Positions 35,853 through 44,320 of a stretch of DNA of 64,000 nt are shown here, piece by piece; position 1 is the first letter of the stretch; every line of letters begins with the position of its first letter. A program made the translations under genes and the position numbers. The notes beneath the pieces were generated by a model. The model was not told the DNA's origin and ran no database searches. It saw nothing but the letters and a program-made list of their open reading frames with translations. This stretch comes from Oscillatoria sp. CS-180 (GTDB lineage Bacteria; Cyanobacteriota; Cyanobacteriia; Phormidesmidales; Phormidesmidaceae): positions 1 to 64,000 of the forward strand of contig NZ_JAQMUB010000092.1 of assembly GCF_028330965.1 (NCBI RefSeq), read 5' to 3'.

Positions 35853-36482
35853 TTGACTTCGGCTGCCAGACATCCTCAACACACTTCCTGTCCTCCCCCT
35901 GCCTGGTTTGCGCTGGATGTCCTTTGGCAAGGAGGAGATACGGATGTAAAGCGTGGTCTACCTCATGACCAACTTTCACCGGCTTGGCAAATCTTGATGC
36001 TGGGTGATGGCTCGCCCACCCGCCACTTACAGTTGCTCACTCGTGAGCGCACCGAGGTTGATGTCATTGATATGTCAGCAGTCGGCGTGGACTCTGATCG
36101 TGCCCCAGACATCATTCAAGCAGTCCCAGGGCCTCGCCTAAGACGACAGGTTTGGCTGCGGACCGCCTCAGGCCAGCGGTTAGCCTACGCTACGTCTTGG
36201 TGGGAAGCCAGTCATGTCGATGAGTATTTACAAAATAAGTCGCTCCCGATCTGGGCTAGCTTGACCCGTATTCGCGCAGAACTCTATCGAGATATCCGAG
36301 GCATCTACTACGGACATTCTCAACCGTTGGAAACCGCTTTTGGCGAACGCGGTCCCTTTTGGGGGCGTCACTATCTCTTTTGGCACAATGGCAAGCCATT
36401 AACCCTGATTTATGAAGTCTTCTCTCCCTACCTGACACGCTATCTTGGACCGATGCGATCAGAGACAGGGAGATGGAGTTAG
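35853..36482 (+). CDS. Chorismate pyruvate-lyase (plastoquinone pathway)
   Basis: A 209-residue protein of the cyanobacterial DUF98/chorismate-lyase family, which makes 4-hydroxybenzoate from chorismate for plastoquinone synthesis. Seen: LLTRERTEVDVIDM preceded by MLGDGSPTRHLQ, VWLRTASGQRLAYATSWW, LPIWASLTRIRAELYRDI and the C-terminal GPFWGRHYLFWHNGKPLTLIYEVFSP. Start is TTG at 35853; an upstream in-frame stop at 35844 leaves no other near choice. No clear ribosome site. Confidence 0.88.
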   Translation: MTSAARHPQHTSCPPPAWFALDVLWQGGDTDVKRGLPHDQLSPAWQILMLGDGSPTRHLQLLTRERTEVDVIDMSAVGVDSDRAPDIIQAVPGPRLRRQVWLRTASGQRLAYATSWWEASHVDEYLQNKSLPIWASLTRIRAELYRDIRGIYYGHSQPLETAFGERGPFWGRHYLFWHNGKPLTLIYEVFSPYLTRYLGPMRSETGRWS

Positions 36483-36613
36483 AGCAATAGGACTTGCACA
36501 GAATAGCGACCCGTCAGGTGGGCAGCCTCGCACCACGACCGCTCTGGGGATTGCCTGCTTTCGTATTACAGGTCCTGATATAGCTCAAGAGATCAAGGCA
36601 ATGAGGAGGACAG

Positions 36614-37003
36614 ATGGAAAGGCAACGGTTTTCATCGGGTAGCCCTTGGGAAGCCAAGGTAGGCTACTGCCGTGCGCTTAGGGTGGGCACTCAAATTTTT
36701 GTATCAGGAACAGCCCCTGCGGATGGGAAAGGCGGAACCTATGCTCCGGGCGACGCCTATGCCCAAACCAAACGATGTTTCGAGATTATTCAGACGGCTC
36801 TTCAAGAACTCGGTGCTGACCTGTCAGACATTGTCCGCACCCGACTGTACATTACAGATTTTGCTCACTGGGAAGCGTTTGCCCGTGCCCACAAAGAATT
36901 ATTTGGGGAGCATCCGCCCGCCAGCTGTATGGTTGCAATTCAAAGCCTCGTCAATCCTGACATGCTAGTGGAAATTGAGGCAGACGCCATTGTGTCCGAT
37001 TAG
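36614..37003 (+). CDS. RidA-family protein lacking the catalytic arginine
   Basis: A 129-residue YjgF/YER057c/UK114-fold protein, complete in length. Conserved features: FVSGTAPADG, YAQTKRCFEIIQTALQELGA, DIVRTRLYITD. True RidA enamine/imine deaminases carry an essential arginine two residues before the conserved Cys of the 'ARSCV' motif; here the segment is PPASCMVA, so that position is Ala. It therefore belongs with the RidA paralogue groups of unclear activity. The start has GAGGAGG upstream. Confidence 0.9.
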   Translation: MERQRFSSGSPWEAKVGYCRALRVGTQIFVSGTAPADGKGGTYAPGDAYAQTKRCFEIIQTALQELGADLSDIVRTRLYITDFAHWEAFARAHKELFGEHPPASCMVAIQSLVNPDMLVEIEADAIVSD

Positions 37004-37058
37004 TGCAATCGCATTCATGCAATCTAAGCTAATGCGATCGCATCAACTCTCGAACACA

Positions 37059-37454
37059 TCACAGAGCTTCCAAATACTGCAGCAAATCTGCCATATCTTG
37101 AGCTTCGGGCTGAAATTGAGGCATAGGGGGAGTATTGCCACTGATGACCTGTTGGATCAACCTCACCTTCGACTTACGAGCTGATACCCCTAGCAAACTA
37201 GGTCCAACCTCACCGTTAGCCTCGATTCCATGGCAAACAGCGCAATTCATCTGGAAAATCTTCTGCCCCCGATCGGCATCCCCTTCGATGGCTAAAACGT
37301 CCTGAATGTAAGGATCAGCTGCCTGAAAGTACCGTATTCCTACCACGGCAATCAGAACAACAAGCGCAATCAGCACCATCATGCTGACAAGCTGCAAAAC
37401 ACTAGCTGAATGTGTTTGAAGGTCTTTATCGAGCGCGTTTTCAGTCAAGGCCAA
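37059..37454 (-). CDS. cytM: Cytochrome cM
   Basis: A 131-residue membrane-anchored c-type cytochrome. One membrane helix at about 18-43 (VLQLVSMMVLIALVVLIAVVG); haem-binding CAVCH at 71-75; axial Met in PPMPQF near 111; and MADLLQYLEAL at the end. The sequence closely follows the known CytM pattern (NCAVCHG, GPSLLGVS, QVISGNTPPMPQFQP). CytM is an alternative electron-transfer protein repressing heterotrophic or respiratory and photosynthetic activity in some strains. Start is TTG at 37454 (another TTG two codons on). Divergent from petG. Confidence 0.96.
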   Translation of the reverse strand: MALTENALDKDLQTHSASVLQLVSMMVLIALVVLIAVVGIRYFQAADPYIQDVLAIEGDADRGQKIFQMNCAVCHGIEANGEVGPSLLGVSARKSKVRLIQQVISGNTPPMPQFQPEAQDMADLLQYLEAL

Positions 37455-37656
37455 AAGTCTGATTACGTTTCGTTATTAACATAGCTTAAAGATGTCTAAG
37501 GATTCATGACAAGTCACGTTCATTTAAGGTTTCGATATCAGGCAGGTTACTGTCAATGACTAAGAGTTTTGACATTTATCTTTAGACTTCTCAATAGAAA
37601 TGGGATAATGAAGGTCAGTTAGAATTCATTACTGTAATTGAAAGGAGCCGTTTAGC

Positions 37657-37770
37657 GTGGTTGAGCCTCTTTTGAGCGGAATCGTATTGGGTCTCATCCC
37701 TGTAACACTAGCAGGGCTGTTTGTGGCTGCTTATATGCAGTATCGTCGCGGTGACCAGCTTGGTCTCTAG
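37657..37770 (+). CDS. petG: Cytochrome b6f complex subunit V
   Basis: A 37-residue single-helix subunit of the b6f complex. The translation starts [19 protein letters not shown] after the initiator and ends [10 protein letters not shown], matching PetG along its whole length. GTG start at 37657 with AAAGGAG 10 bases upstream. The gene is monocistronic, divergent from cytM, and followed by a strong terminator. It is easily missed because of its size. Confidence 0.96.
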   Translation: MVEPLLSGIVLGLIPVTLAGLFVAAYMQYRRGDQLGL

Positions 37771-37836
37771 AACCTCATGCCAGGGGTTCTGACTATTTTG
37801 CAGCTGTAGCAATTGAGCTAAGGCCATTTTAGGGTG

Positions 37837-37870
37837 CAGGAATCTAGCCTGGTTGAGGACTAGATTCCTG
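37837..37870 (+). terminator. Intrinsic terminator of petG
   Basis: CAGGAATCTAG at 37837-37847 pairs exactly with CTAGATTCCTG at 37860-37870 around a 12-base loop, followed by CCTTTTGC. A smaller hairpin (GAACC/GGTTC) lies just after the petG stop. Confidence 0.8.
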
Positions 37871-37989
37871 CCTTTTGCTAGCACCGGTTTCAGCCCCTAT
37901 CTGATAGATCGAGAGCGGGTGCAGCAATGCTTATGCCACAAGACTTTTAGGCTTAGTGGAAAACGCATCTTAGGGTTCACAGTTTCAGA

Positions 37990-39261
37990 TTACTGAATTT
38001 TTAGCCAACCCTCTAAAGCCAGACAGGCACTTCCAAATGAAGCCTCCGTCGAGACGGCAGGCCGGATAGGAGAGGGCAACAAGCGCTGTCGGAGAGCTGT
38101 CCAAGCTGAATTCTGAGCACCTCCACCTGCTGTGAAGATGACTGTTGGAGCAGTAGCGCCTAAGCTCTGGAGCAAGTCATATCCTTGAGCTTCAATACGA
38201 GCAATTCCCTCCAGCAAACCATGGAGAAAATGAACCGGATCTGAGGGACGTGGGGTTAGACGGGGTGAATAGTCTGGATCATTGGTCGGAAAACGTTCTC
38301 CGGGTTTGATTAAGGGATAGTAGTCCAGCTGAGAAGGGCGATCGCTCGGTATCTGGGAGCTCAGTTTTTGTAATGCTTCGTCAGAGAAATACTGCTTGAG
38401 GACGGCCCCTCCTGTGTTCGAAGCCCCCCCTACCAGCCATAGATTTCCTAAACGATGGCTATAGATGCCATAGCGGCTGTCATCCACTCGGGTTTCACTC
38501 AGCAGCTTAATAACCAGAGTTGAGCCTAGCGAAGTCACAGCCTCTCCAGGCGATCGCGCTCCACTCGCAAGAAAAGCAGCAATACTGTCCGTCGTCCCCG
38601 CCGTTACAGCACAGGTACGAGGCAAACCGTAGCGCTCACTCGCCATCCTGGAAACATAGCCCAACAGTGAACCAGGAGCCTGAACCGTGGGCAAGGTTAC
38701 AGGCAGGTCTAGATTCGCAAGCCATTGAGGATAAGCGAGCTGTCCAACGTCATATCCTAGTTTCAGAGCATTATGATAGTCGCTCAGCCTGAGCTTGCCA
38801 TGGAGCTGAAACGCCAACCAGTCAGCCTGGTGCACCAAACAATCCGCCTGCTGTAGTGCTGAAGACGGTAACGTTTCTTGCCACCAGAGCAATTTCACCA
38901 AACTGGACGTTGCGCTGAGCACTGGACTCCCGGCTGGGGCGATCGCGGTCAGTGGTTCCCGATAGGCTTCACCACAGTCGTCGTCATAAAGCAAGGGTGG
39001 AGTAATCGGTTGGCCTACTGAGTTGCACAGCAACACCGTGGCTGATGTGCCATTGATCGCGATCGCCTTGAGCTTTGCACGAGTGGCTTCCGGCAAGTTT
39101 TGGATGAGTTGATCTAAAGCTTTTAACCAAAGCCTGTCCCAAGCAAGCTGACTTGCCGATGCATAAGGGGCTTTGTCTTCAACGATGATGGTTTGGGAAG
39201 CATCTATTACCGTAATACGTGCCCCAGAGGTCCCAAAATCCAATCCAGCAAAGTAGGCCAT
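37990..39261 (-). CDS. FGGY-family pentulose kinase (probable D-ribulose kinase)
   Basis: A 423-residue FGGY sugar kinase. N-terminal ATPase fold: FAGLDFGTSGARI, the AINGTSATVLL loop and LLYDDDCGEAYRE; C-terminal fold: VTAGTTDSIAAFLASG, SLGSTLVIKLL, GLLEGIARIEAQGY and FTAGGGAQNSAWTALRQ. It resembles the short xylulokinase-like proteins shown to be D-ribulose kinases in cyanobacteria and plants; that substrate is inferred from resemblance. ATG at 39261; a TTG at 39279 with AAGGGG upstream is an alternative inside the apcF terminator. Confidence 0.85.
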   Translation of the reverse strand: MAYFAGLDFGTSGARITVIDASQTIIVEDKAPYASASQLAWDRLWLKALDQLIQNLPEATRAKLKAIAINGTSATVLLCNSVGQPITPPLLYDDDCGEAYREPLTAIAPAGSPVLSATSSLVKLLWWQETLPSSALQQADCLVHQADWLAFQLHGKLRLSDYHNALKLGYDVGQLAYPQWLANLDLPVTLPTVQAPGSLLGYVSRMASERYGLPRTCAVTAGTTDSIAAFLASGARSPGEAVTSLGSTLVIKLLSETRVDDSRYGIYSHRLGNLWLVGGASNTGGAVLKQYFSDEALQKLSSQIPSDRPSQLDYYPLIKPGERFPTNDPDYSPRLTPRPSDPVHFLHGLLEGIARIEAQGYDLLQSLGATAPTVIFTAGGGAQNSAWTALRQRLLPSPIRPAVSTEASFGSACLALEGWLKIQ

Positions 39262-39289
39262 AAAAAAAGGGGTACTCAATGTACCCCTT
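39262..39289 (-). terminator. Intrinsic terminator of apcF abutting the kinase start codon
   Basis: On the minus strand AAGGGGTAC pairs with GTACCCCTT around a 5-base loop, followed by TTTTTTT and then immediately the ATG of the pentulose kinase. It terminates apcF transcripts while covering the kinase ribosome-binding region. Confidence 0.8.
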
Positions 39290-39322
39290 ACAGTTTCTCA
39301 AGTGGAATAAGCAAAGTTGAAG

Positions 39323-39832
39323 TTAGACGCTGACTTCGCTGAGTTCTCTCAGCATGTGGTCAAACGGCTGGTCAACAAAGCTGCTTTCCTCAATCCCAAC
39401 ATCAGCAGCTTTGCCTTTAATCATGGCCTTCATGATTTGGATGCCAACAACGGTAGGAGCAATGGGCACACCTAACGAGTTGTAAGTCTCGCGCAGACCC
39501 TGAAGGACACGCTCGTCCAACACGTTAAAATCTCCCGCCACCAGCGCATAGCTGCCATAGCGCAGGTAATAGTCCATATCGCGTAGACAAGCCGCGTAGC
39601 GACGAGTCGTATAGGCATTTCCACCCGGGCGAATGAGTTCAGGCACCGTCTCAAAAAGCTTGCTTGCAGCCCCTTTGACAATTTCAGCAGCATTTGCGCT
39701 GATCATCGTCGCCACCTGAACCCGAGCCATTCCGGTATCAAAATAACCTCGCAAAGAATCAAGAGCATCTTGATCCAGATAACGGCCCGTTGCATCGTAA
39801 TTTCGGATCAAAGTCGTTACGGCATCCCGCAT
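39323..39832 (-). CDS. apcF: Allophycocyanin beta-18 subunit (phycobilisome core)
   Basis: A 169-residue phycobiliprotein with the ApcF pattern: MRDAVTTLIRNYDATGRYLD, GGNAYTTRR with Asn72, bilin Cys82 in AACLRDMDYYLRYG, ERVLQGLRETYNSLGVPIAPTV, and DQPFDHMLRELSEVSV. ApcF pairs with the core-membrane linker ApcE in the phycobilisome core and terminal energy transfer. The ATG at 39832 matches the family. It is separated from the cpc operon by about 13 kb, as is usual. Confidence 0.96.
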   Translation of the reverse strand: MRDAVTTLIRNYDATGRYLDQDALDSLRGYFDTGMARVQVATMISANAAEIVKGAASKLFETVPELIRPGGNAYTTRRYAACLRDMDYYLRYGSYALVAGDFNVLDERVLQGLRETYNSLGVPIAPTVVGIQIMKAMIKGKAADVGIEESSFVDQPFDHMLRELSEVSV

Positions 39833-40457
39833 GAACGTTTTTCTCCCCAATCAGTCCTAAAAGGTCCCACGTTTTCTAAAAAAAGGAGTCGCGGGACAGC
39901 GATCGCGCTTATTAAAAACCACCCGTCTGCCAAAGCATTTTTGAGGTGTATCCCCGTGACAAAATCACCTAACCAAAAGTACCAAACAGCCCGTCTGGTC
40001 AGCTTTTTGAGTATCCAAGTGATCCACGAGCCAGTCTATCACGTCACCCATCGACAAAGGGGGCTCTCGTGAGAAAGATGAAGAACCTTGGCCTGTGATT
40101 GTTACATTCCGAAAACTTTTGAAACATAAGACAGCGATCGTCTCACTTAACCAGAAGTGGGGCACGGGAAAAAAGGTGTTGGGAATCTGAACGAATTCTT
40201 ACGAAAACCAGCTTCTGGGGGAAGGTTTCTATTTTCGTAAAACTTGATACAAAAGCGACCAACCCCTATCCATAGGATGAATCAGACAACTTGAGGCAAG
40301 AGACGGGACATACGGAATGTATTAGTCATTCAGGATTTAAGGGCTTTTTTCAAAAGTTGAGAGCATTCTTGGTGCTTTTGAGAGCCTTGTCTACTTCACT
40401 AGCCGACTCAACCAAAGTTGCCCTTACAAAAACTGGAGAGTATTCAAGGAGTAATTC
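39833..40457. other. Divergent intergenic region of apcF and glnA
   Basis: A 625-bp gap with apcF upstream signals on the left and the glnA NtcA promoter at 40237-40278. The glnA leader from there to the ATG is about 175 bp. ORFs in the gap were rejected as non-coding. Confidence 0.5.
40237..40278 (+). promoter_or_regulatory. NtcA-activated promoter of glnA
   Basis: GTA-N8-TAC is perfect at 40237-40250 (GTAAAACTTGATAC). A TAN3T -10 box, TAGGAT, sits at 40273-40278, exactly 22 bp downstream. This is the canonical class II NtcA promoter spacing, so glnA should be activated under nitrogen limitation. Confidence 0.9.
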
Positions 40458-41876
40458 ATGACGACTGCTGAAGAGATCTTGAAAAAGATTCAAGACGAAG
40501 ACATTCAGTTGATCGATCTAAAGTTCATCGACTTGCCTGGTGTCTGGCAACATCTGACCGTTCATAGAAGCCAGATCGATGCCGATAGCTTCACCGCCGG
40601 AGTTGCTTTCGATGGTTCGAGTATTCGGGGCTGGAAAGCCATCAACGAATCAGACATGATGATGGTGCCCGATCCTGACTCTGCTTGGATTGATCCTTTC
40701 ATGAAGGAGCCAACCCTAAGCCTGATTTGTACGATTAAAGAGCCACGCACAGGTGAACTGTACGAACGATGTCCTAGAGCGATCGCGACTAAGGCGATCG
40801 ATTACTTGAAATCAACTGGCATTGGTGACACCGCTTACTTTGGTCCTGAAGCCGAGTTCTTCGTTTTCGATGATGTCCGTTTTGATCAAACCGAGCATTC
40901 CTCCTATTACTACGTAGACAGCGTTGAAGGCCGCTGGAATACTGGCCGTGAGGAAGAGGGAGGCAACCTAGGCTATAAGCCCCGCTACAAGGAAGGCTAT
41001 TTCCCCGTATCACCAACCGATACCTTGCAAGACATGCGGAGCGAAATGCTATTGTCGATGGCCTCTCTGGGCGTTCCCATTGAAAAGCACCACCACGAAG
41101 TCGCTACGGGCGGTCAGTGTGAGTTGGGATTCCGCTTTGGTGAGTTGGTTCAGGCCGCTGACTGGCTCATGATTTATAAGTACTGCATCAAGAACGTCGG
41201 TAAGAAGTACGGTAAGTCAGTCACCTTCATGCCAAAGCCCTTGTTCAACGACAATGGTTCGGGTATGCATACTCACCAGTCCATCTGGAACGGCGGAGAG
41301 CCGACTTTTGGTGGGGACAAGTACGCAGGTTTGAGCCAGAATGCCCTGTGGTATATCGGCGGTATTTTGAAACACGCGCCTGCGCTTTTGGCGTTCACGA
41401 ACCCCACGACCAACTCCTACAAGCGTCTGGTGCCGGGTTTTGAGGCTCCGGTCAACCTGGCGTACTCCCAAGGTAACCGTTCTGCTTCCGTACGGATTCC
41501 CCTTTCCGGTGACAGTCCTAAAGCTAAGCGATTGGAGTTCCGCTGTCCCGATGCAACGTCCAATCCCTACCTAGCCTTCGCCGCAATGCTTTGTGCCGGT
41601 ATCGACGGCATCAAGAACAACATCGATCCGGGCGACCCCCTAGACGTTGATATCTACGATCTCAGCCCTGAGGAACTGTCGAAGATTCCTTCAACGCCTG
41701 GCTCTTTACTAGATGCGCTGAAGGCCCTTGAGGAAGATCACGATTTCCTCACCGTGGGAGGCGTTTTCACCGAAGACTTCATCCAAAATTGGATTGAGTA
41801 CAAGCTAGACAACGAAGTGAACCCCATGCGTCTGCGTCCTCATCCCTATGAGTTAGCCCTTTACTACGACTGCTAA
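40458..41876 (+). CDS. glnA: Glutamine synthetase type I
   Basis: A 472-residue GSI enzyme forming glutamine from glutamate, ammonia and ATP; the entry point for ammonium. Seen: [21 protein letters not shown], the metal-site [28 protein letters not shown], the ATP/metal loop [27 protein letters not shown] and [18 protein letters not shown]. Length is typical. The ribosome site is AAGGAG; transcription starts from the NtcA promoter above. Terminates at a strong hairpin shared with desC. Confidence 0.98.
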   Translation: MTTAEEILKKIQDEDIQLIDLKFIDLPGVWQHLTVHRSQIDADSFTAGVAFDGSSIRGWKAINESDMMMVPDPDSAWIDPFMKEPTLSLICTIKEPRTGELYERCPRAIATKAIDYLKSTGIGDTAYFGPEAEFFVFDDVRFDQTEHSSYYYVDSVEGRWNTGREEEGGNLGYKPRYKEGYFPVSPTDTLQDMRSEMLLSMASLGVPIEKHHHEVATGGQCELGFRFGELVQAADWLMIYKYCIKNVGKKYGKSVTFMPKPLFNDNGSGMHTHQSIWNGGEPTFGGDKYAGLSQNALWYIGGILKHAPALLAFTNPTTNSYKRLVPGFEAPVNLAYSQGNRSASVRIPLSGDSPKAKRLEFRCPDATSNPYLAFAAMLCAGIDGIKNNIDPGDPLDVDIYDLSPEELSKIPSTPGSLLDALKALEEDHDFLTVGGVFTEDFIQNWIEYKLDNEVNPMRLRPHPYELALYYDC

Positions 41877-41917
41877 GTTCACTGGATGAGCTGACGGACG
41901 TCACGTATAGCTAACAC

Positions 41918-41952
41918 ATCGCCCCTGGTTGCTGCTCAGCAACCAGGGGCGA
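41918..41952. terminator. Bidirectional terminator between glnA and desC
   Basis: A near-perfect stem with ATCGCCCCTGGTTGCTG on the left and CAGCAACCAGGGGCGAT on the right, a tiny loop, followed on the plus strand by ACTTTTATTTTTTG. Convergent genes on each side can use it. Confidence 0.9.
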
Positions 41953-41979
41953 TACTTTTATTTTTTGTCAGCGCTAACG

Positions 41980-42825
41980 TTATGGTCTCTGGGTCACAGG
42001 AATTCGCTTGACCTTTGTCGCCAACCCGAACCTTTGCAATAGCTGAATCGTGTGCCAAGTAACGTCAATCTCCCACCAGCGCCAACCCGTCTGAGCCGCT
42101 TTAGGGAAAGTGTGATGGTTGTTGTGCCAGCCCTCTCCATAGGTCAAAAGAGACACCCACCAAAGATTACGGGCATTATCGTCAGTGGCAAAGTTGCGGT
42201 AGCCCCAGCAATGAGTGGCTGAGTTAACAAACCACGTAGAGTGCCATAGCAGCACAGACCGAACAAAGATGCCATAAATGACAAACGACCATCCACCCAT
42301 TGCATATAGGACGATCGCAAGTGGAACTTGCAGCAGCAGGAAGTAGCGATCGAGCCAGCGATAGTAAGCTTTTTGAGTCAAATCAGGCGCATATTTTTGA
42401 TATCGACTGAAAGTAAAAATGGCGTGTTGAGGCTTTAGAATCCAGCCCATATGGCTCCACCAAAACCCTCGTTGAGCAGAGTAGGGATCTTTTTGCACAT
42501 CTTCGGTGAAAGCGTGATGCTGACGATGCCCCGCGATCCAGAAAATAGGTCCTCCTTGTATCGCTAAAGCTCCTAACGTGGCAACGCCATACTCTAACCA
42601 CTGAGGCACCTGGAAGCTACGGTGACTCAGCAAACGGTGATAGCCTAAGCAAATACCAATGCCGCCAAATAGCCAATGTAGCAACAACGCAACTGCTAGG
42701 GCTGACCAGGAAAAGTACCTGGGAGCCAATAGAGTCATTCCGTGAAATGAGCCGAAGAAGAAAACGGCTAACCAGTTCAGGGAGGTTGCTTGCAGAGTTA
42801 AGGATCTAGGTGAATTTGCGTTCAT
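41980..42825 (-). CDS. desC: Acyl-lipid delta-9 fatty acid desaturase
   Basis: A 281-residue membrane desaturase that puts the first double bond at C9 of stearoyl groups on membrane lipids. Three histidine boxes: HRLLSH (63-68), HRQHH (100-104) and HNNHH (234-238), between four predicted membrane helices. The motifs WIAGHRQHHAFTEDVQKDP and GEGWHNNHHTFP are typical of DesC. It faces a TetR regulator across 122 bp with two palindromes, so repression by that regulator is likely. Confidence 0.95.
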   Translation of the reverse strand: MNANSPRSLTLQATSLNWLAVFFFGSFHGMTLLAPRYFSWSALAVALLLHWLFGGIGICLGYHRLLSHRSFQVPQWLEYGVATLGALAIQGGPIFWIAGHRQHHAFTEDVQKDPYSAQRGFWWSHMGWILKPQHAIFTFSRYQKYAPDLTQKAYYRWLDRYFLLLQVPLAIVLYAMGGWSFVIYGIFVRSVLLWHSTWFVNSATHCWGYRNFATDDNARNLWWVSLLTYGEGWHNNHHTFPKAAQTGWRWWEIDVTWHTIQLLQRFGLATKVKRIPVTQRP

Positions 42826-42873
42826 AGGGTGTACTGATTTAAGTGGGGTTAGAGGCCATAATGAATAGCCAAA

Positions 42874-42888
42874 GCAAGTATTACTTGC
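42874..42888. promoter_or_regulatory. Palindromic operator candidate, desC/TetR region, site 1
   Basis: GCAAGTATTACTTGC is a perfect 6-bp inverted repeat with a 3-base centre, lying in the 122-bp divergent region. TetR-family regulators bind such short palindromes. Confidence 0.65.
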
Positions 42889-42910
42889 ACCATTTAAGAT
42901 AACTTTATTG

Positions 42911-42926
42911 CTTGCTCAAATGCAAG
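42911..42926. promoter_or_regulatory. Palindromic operator candidate, desC/TetR region, site 2
   Basis: CTTGCTCAAATGCAAG has 5-bp inverted arms (CTTGC/GCAAG), the same half-site as site 1 in opposite order, 22 bp closer to the regulator start. It could serve autoregulation. Confidence 0.55.
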
Positions 42927-42947
42927 TGGCACTTTCAGATTTAATTT

Positions 42948-44135
42948 ATGTCAACTTCGTCTTCTCGTGAGCGGCTGATTCAAGCGGCCTCAGAACTCTT
43001 TCTATCCCAAGGGATAAACCACACGACGACTCGCCAGATCGCGAATCTAGCGAAGGTCAACGAAGTCACTCTATTTCGGAATTTCGGGAATAAGTACGGT
43101 TTACTGCAAGCAGTACTTGAGGAAGCTCCAACATTCCGGACTCTGGATGAAACCCTCCAACAGCAAGCGATCGCAACTGAAGATGGCCGTGAAGCCGTAC
43201 GCTTGTACGCCAGCAATCTGCTACATCTGCTAGAAGAAATTCCAGCCTTAGTGCGATCGCTGATTGGCGAAGCTGATCAATATCCCCAAGAAAACCGCCA
43301 GGCTTTGGGTCAACGGTTAGATGAAGCGAGTCACTACGTTGCTCGGTACTTAGAGCAGACAATGCCGTCCAATCTTTTCCCGCCGGTAAAGCTCGCTGGG
43401 CTTCTAGGCGCTACTTTGATCGGCTATATCGTGGTGGAATCATCCAGCGAGGAGCATCATCTATGGGAAAGCCGCGATGATTTTTTAACTGGGCTAGTTG
43501 ACTTACTGTTGAAAGCCGCTGTTTCTTCTGAAATACCCAATAGACCAGAACTCAACGCTATGACCTCCGTAACAATCGTTCAGGATTTGCCTGAGCCTTG
43601 GGTCCATCAAACCCTGCAGCAGGCCCGAGCTGTGAGTCTTCAGGCACATGCTATGGCCTATGTCTTATTTGCAGCAGGGCTAGAACCGGATGAGATGACC
43701 AAGCTCACAAGGTCGCATCATTTGAGCGACAAAACCCAGCACACAGTGCAAGTTGGATCACGTCAGGTTTCAGTCAATCAATGGATTCTAGGCAAGCGCT
43801 ATGGCTCTTTTGTCAATAATCCCCTGACCAAATGGTTGAAAAGCCGCAAAGATGAAACACCCTGGATTTTCTTAAAAGAGGGCGATATCCCCATTACGGT
43901 CAGTGATGTTCTTAAACAGTGGCAAACCTGGACAGAAGGAGTGCCGTCCGCTTCGGCAACAAGTCCCGTTCAGGCCAAGCAAACGTGGTGTGTAGAGATG
44001 CTGACGAGAGGCATAACGCTTGATAACCTCAGTATCTTGTCAGGGTGGAGTCCTGAGCAACTTAAACCTTATGTTTTGAGGGCCAAGGCTAAAGCCGCAT
44101 TAGAGCAGGCGCGATCGCTCGACCAAAAGCAATAG
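42948..44135 (+). CDS. TetR-family regulator with C-terminal integrase-like domain
   Basis: A 395-residue regulator, about twice the usual TetR length. Residues 1-60 are a TetR helix-turn-helix (TTRQIANLAKVNEVTLFRNFGNKYGLL); 60-190 the helical ligand domain. The extra 200 residues resemble a tyrosine-recombinase catalytic fold: AYVLFAAGLEPDEMTKLT in place of box I, RQVSVNQWILGKRYGSFVNNPLTKWL, and near the end GITLDNLSILSGWSPEQLKPY. The box I arginine position is Glu and no RHR set is visible, so recombinase activity is unlikely; a DNA- or protein-binding role is inferred. Divergent from desC. Confidence 0.8.
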   Translation: MSTSSSRERLIQAASELFLSQGINHTTTRQIANLAKVNEVTLFRNFGNKYGLLQAVLEEAPTFRTLDETLQQQAIATEDGREAVRLYASNLLHLLEEIPALVRSLIGEADQYPQENRQALGQRLDEASHYVARYLEQTMPSNLFPPVKLAGLLGATLIGYIVVESSSEEHHLWESRDDFLTGLVDLLLKAAVSSEIPNRPELNAMTSVTIVQDLPEPWVHQTLQQARAVSLQAHAMAYVLFAAGLEPDEMTKLTRSHHLSDKTQHTVQVGSRQVSVNQWILGKRYGSFVNNPLTKWLKSRKDETPWIFLKEGDIPITVSDVLKQWQTWTEGVPSASATSPVQAKQTWCVEMLTRGITLDNLSILSGWSPEQLKPYVLRAKAKAALEQARSLDQKQ

Positions 44136-44320
44136 CGTTCAAAAATTCATCTCTCGTCCAGGCTAGGAGTCAGCGGCTTCAATCATTACAGCTACATCAG
44201 CCACAGATACATCCGATATATCAGGGCAGAAATAAAAGCACCTCCCTGCTTGCGGCTTCAATCTTCGTTACAATTCATTCTATAGATATTCATGTTCATT
44301 CATATTCTGCATTCAATCCG

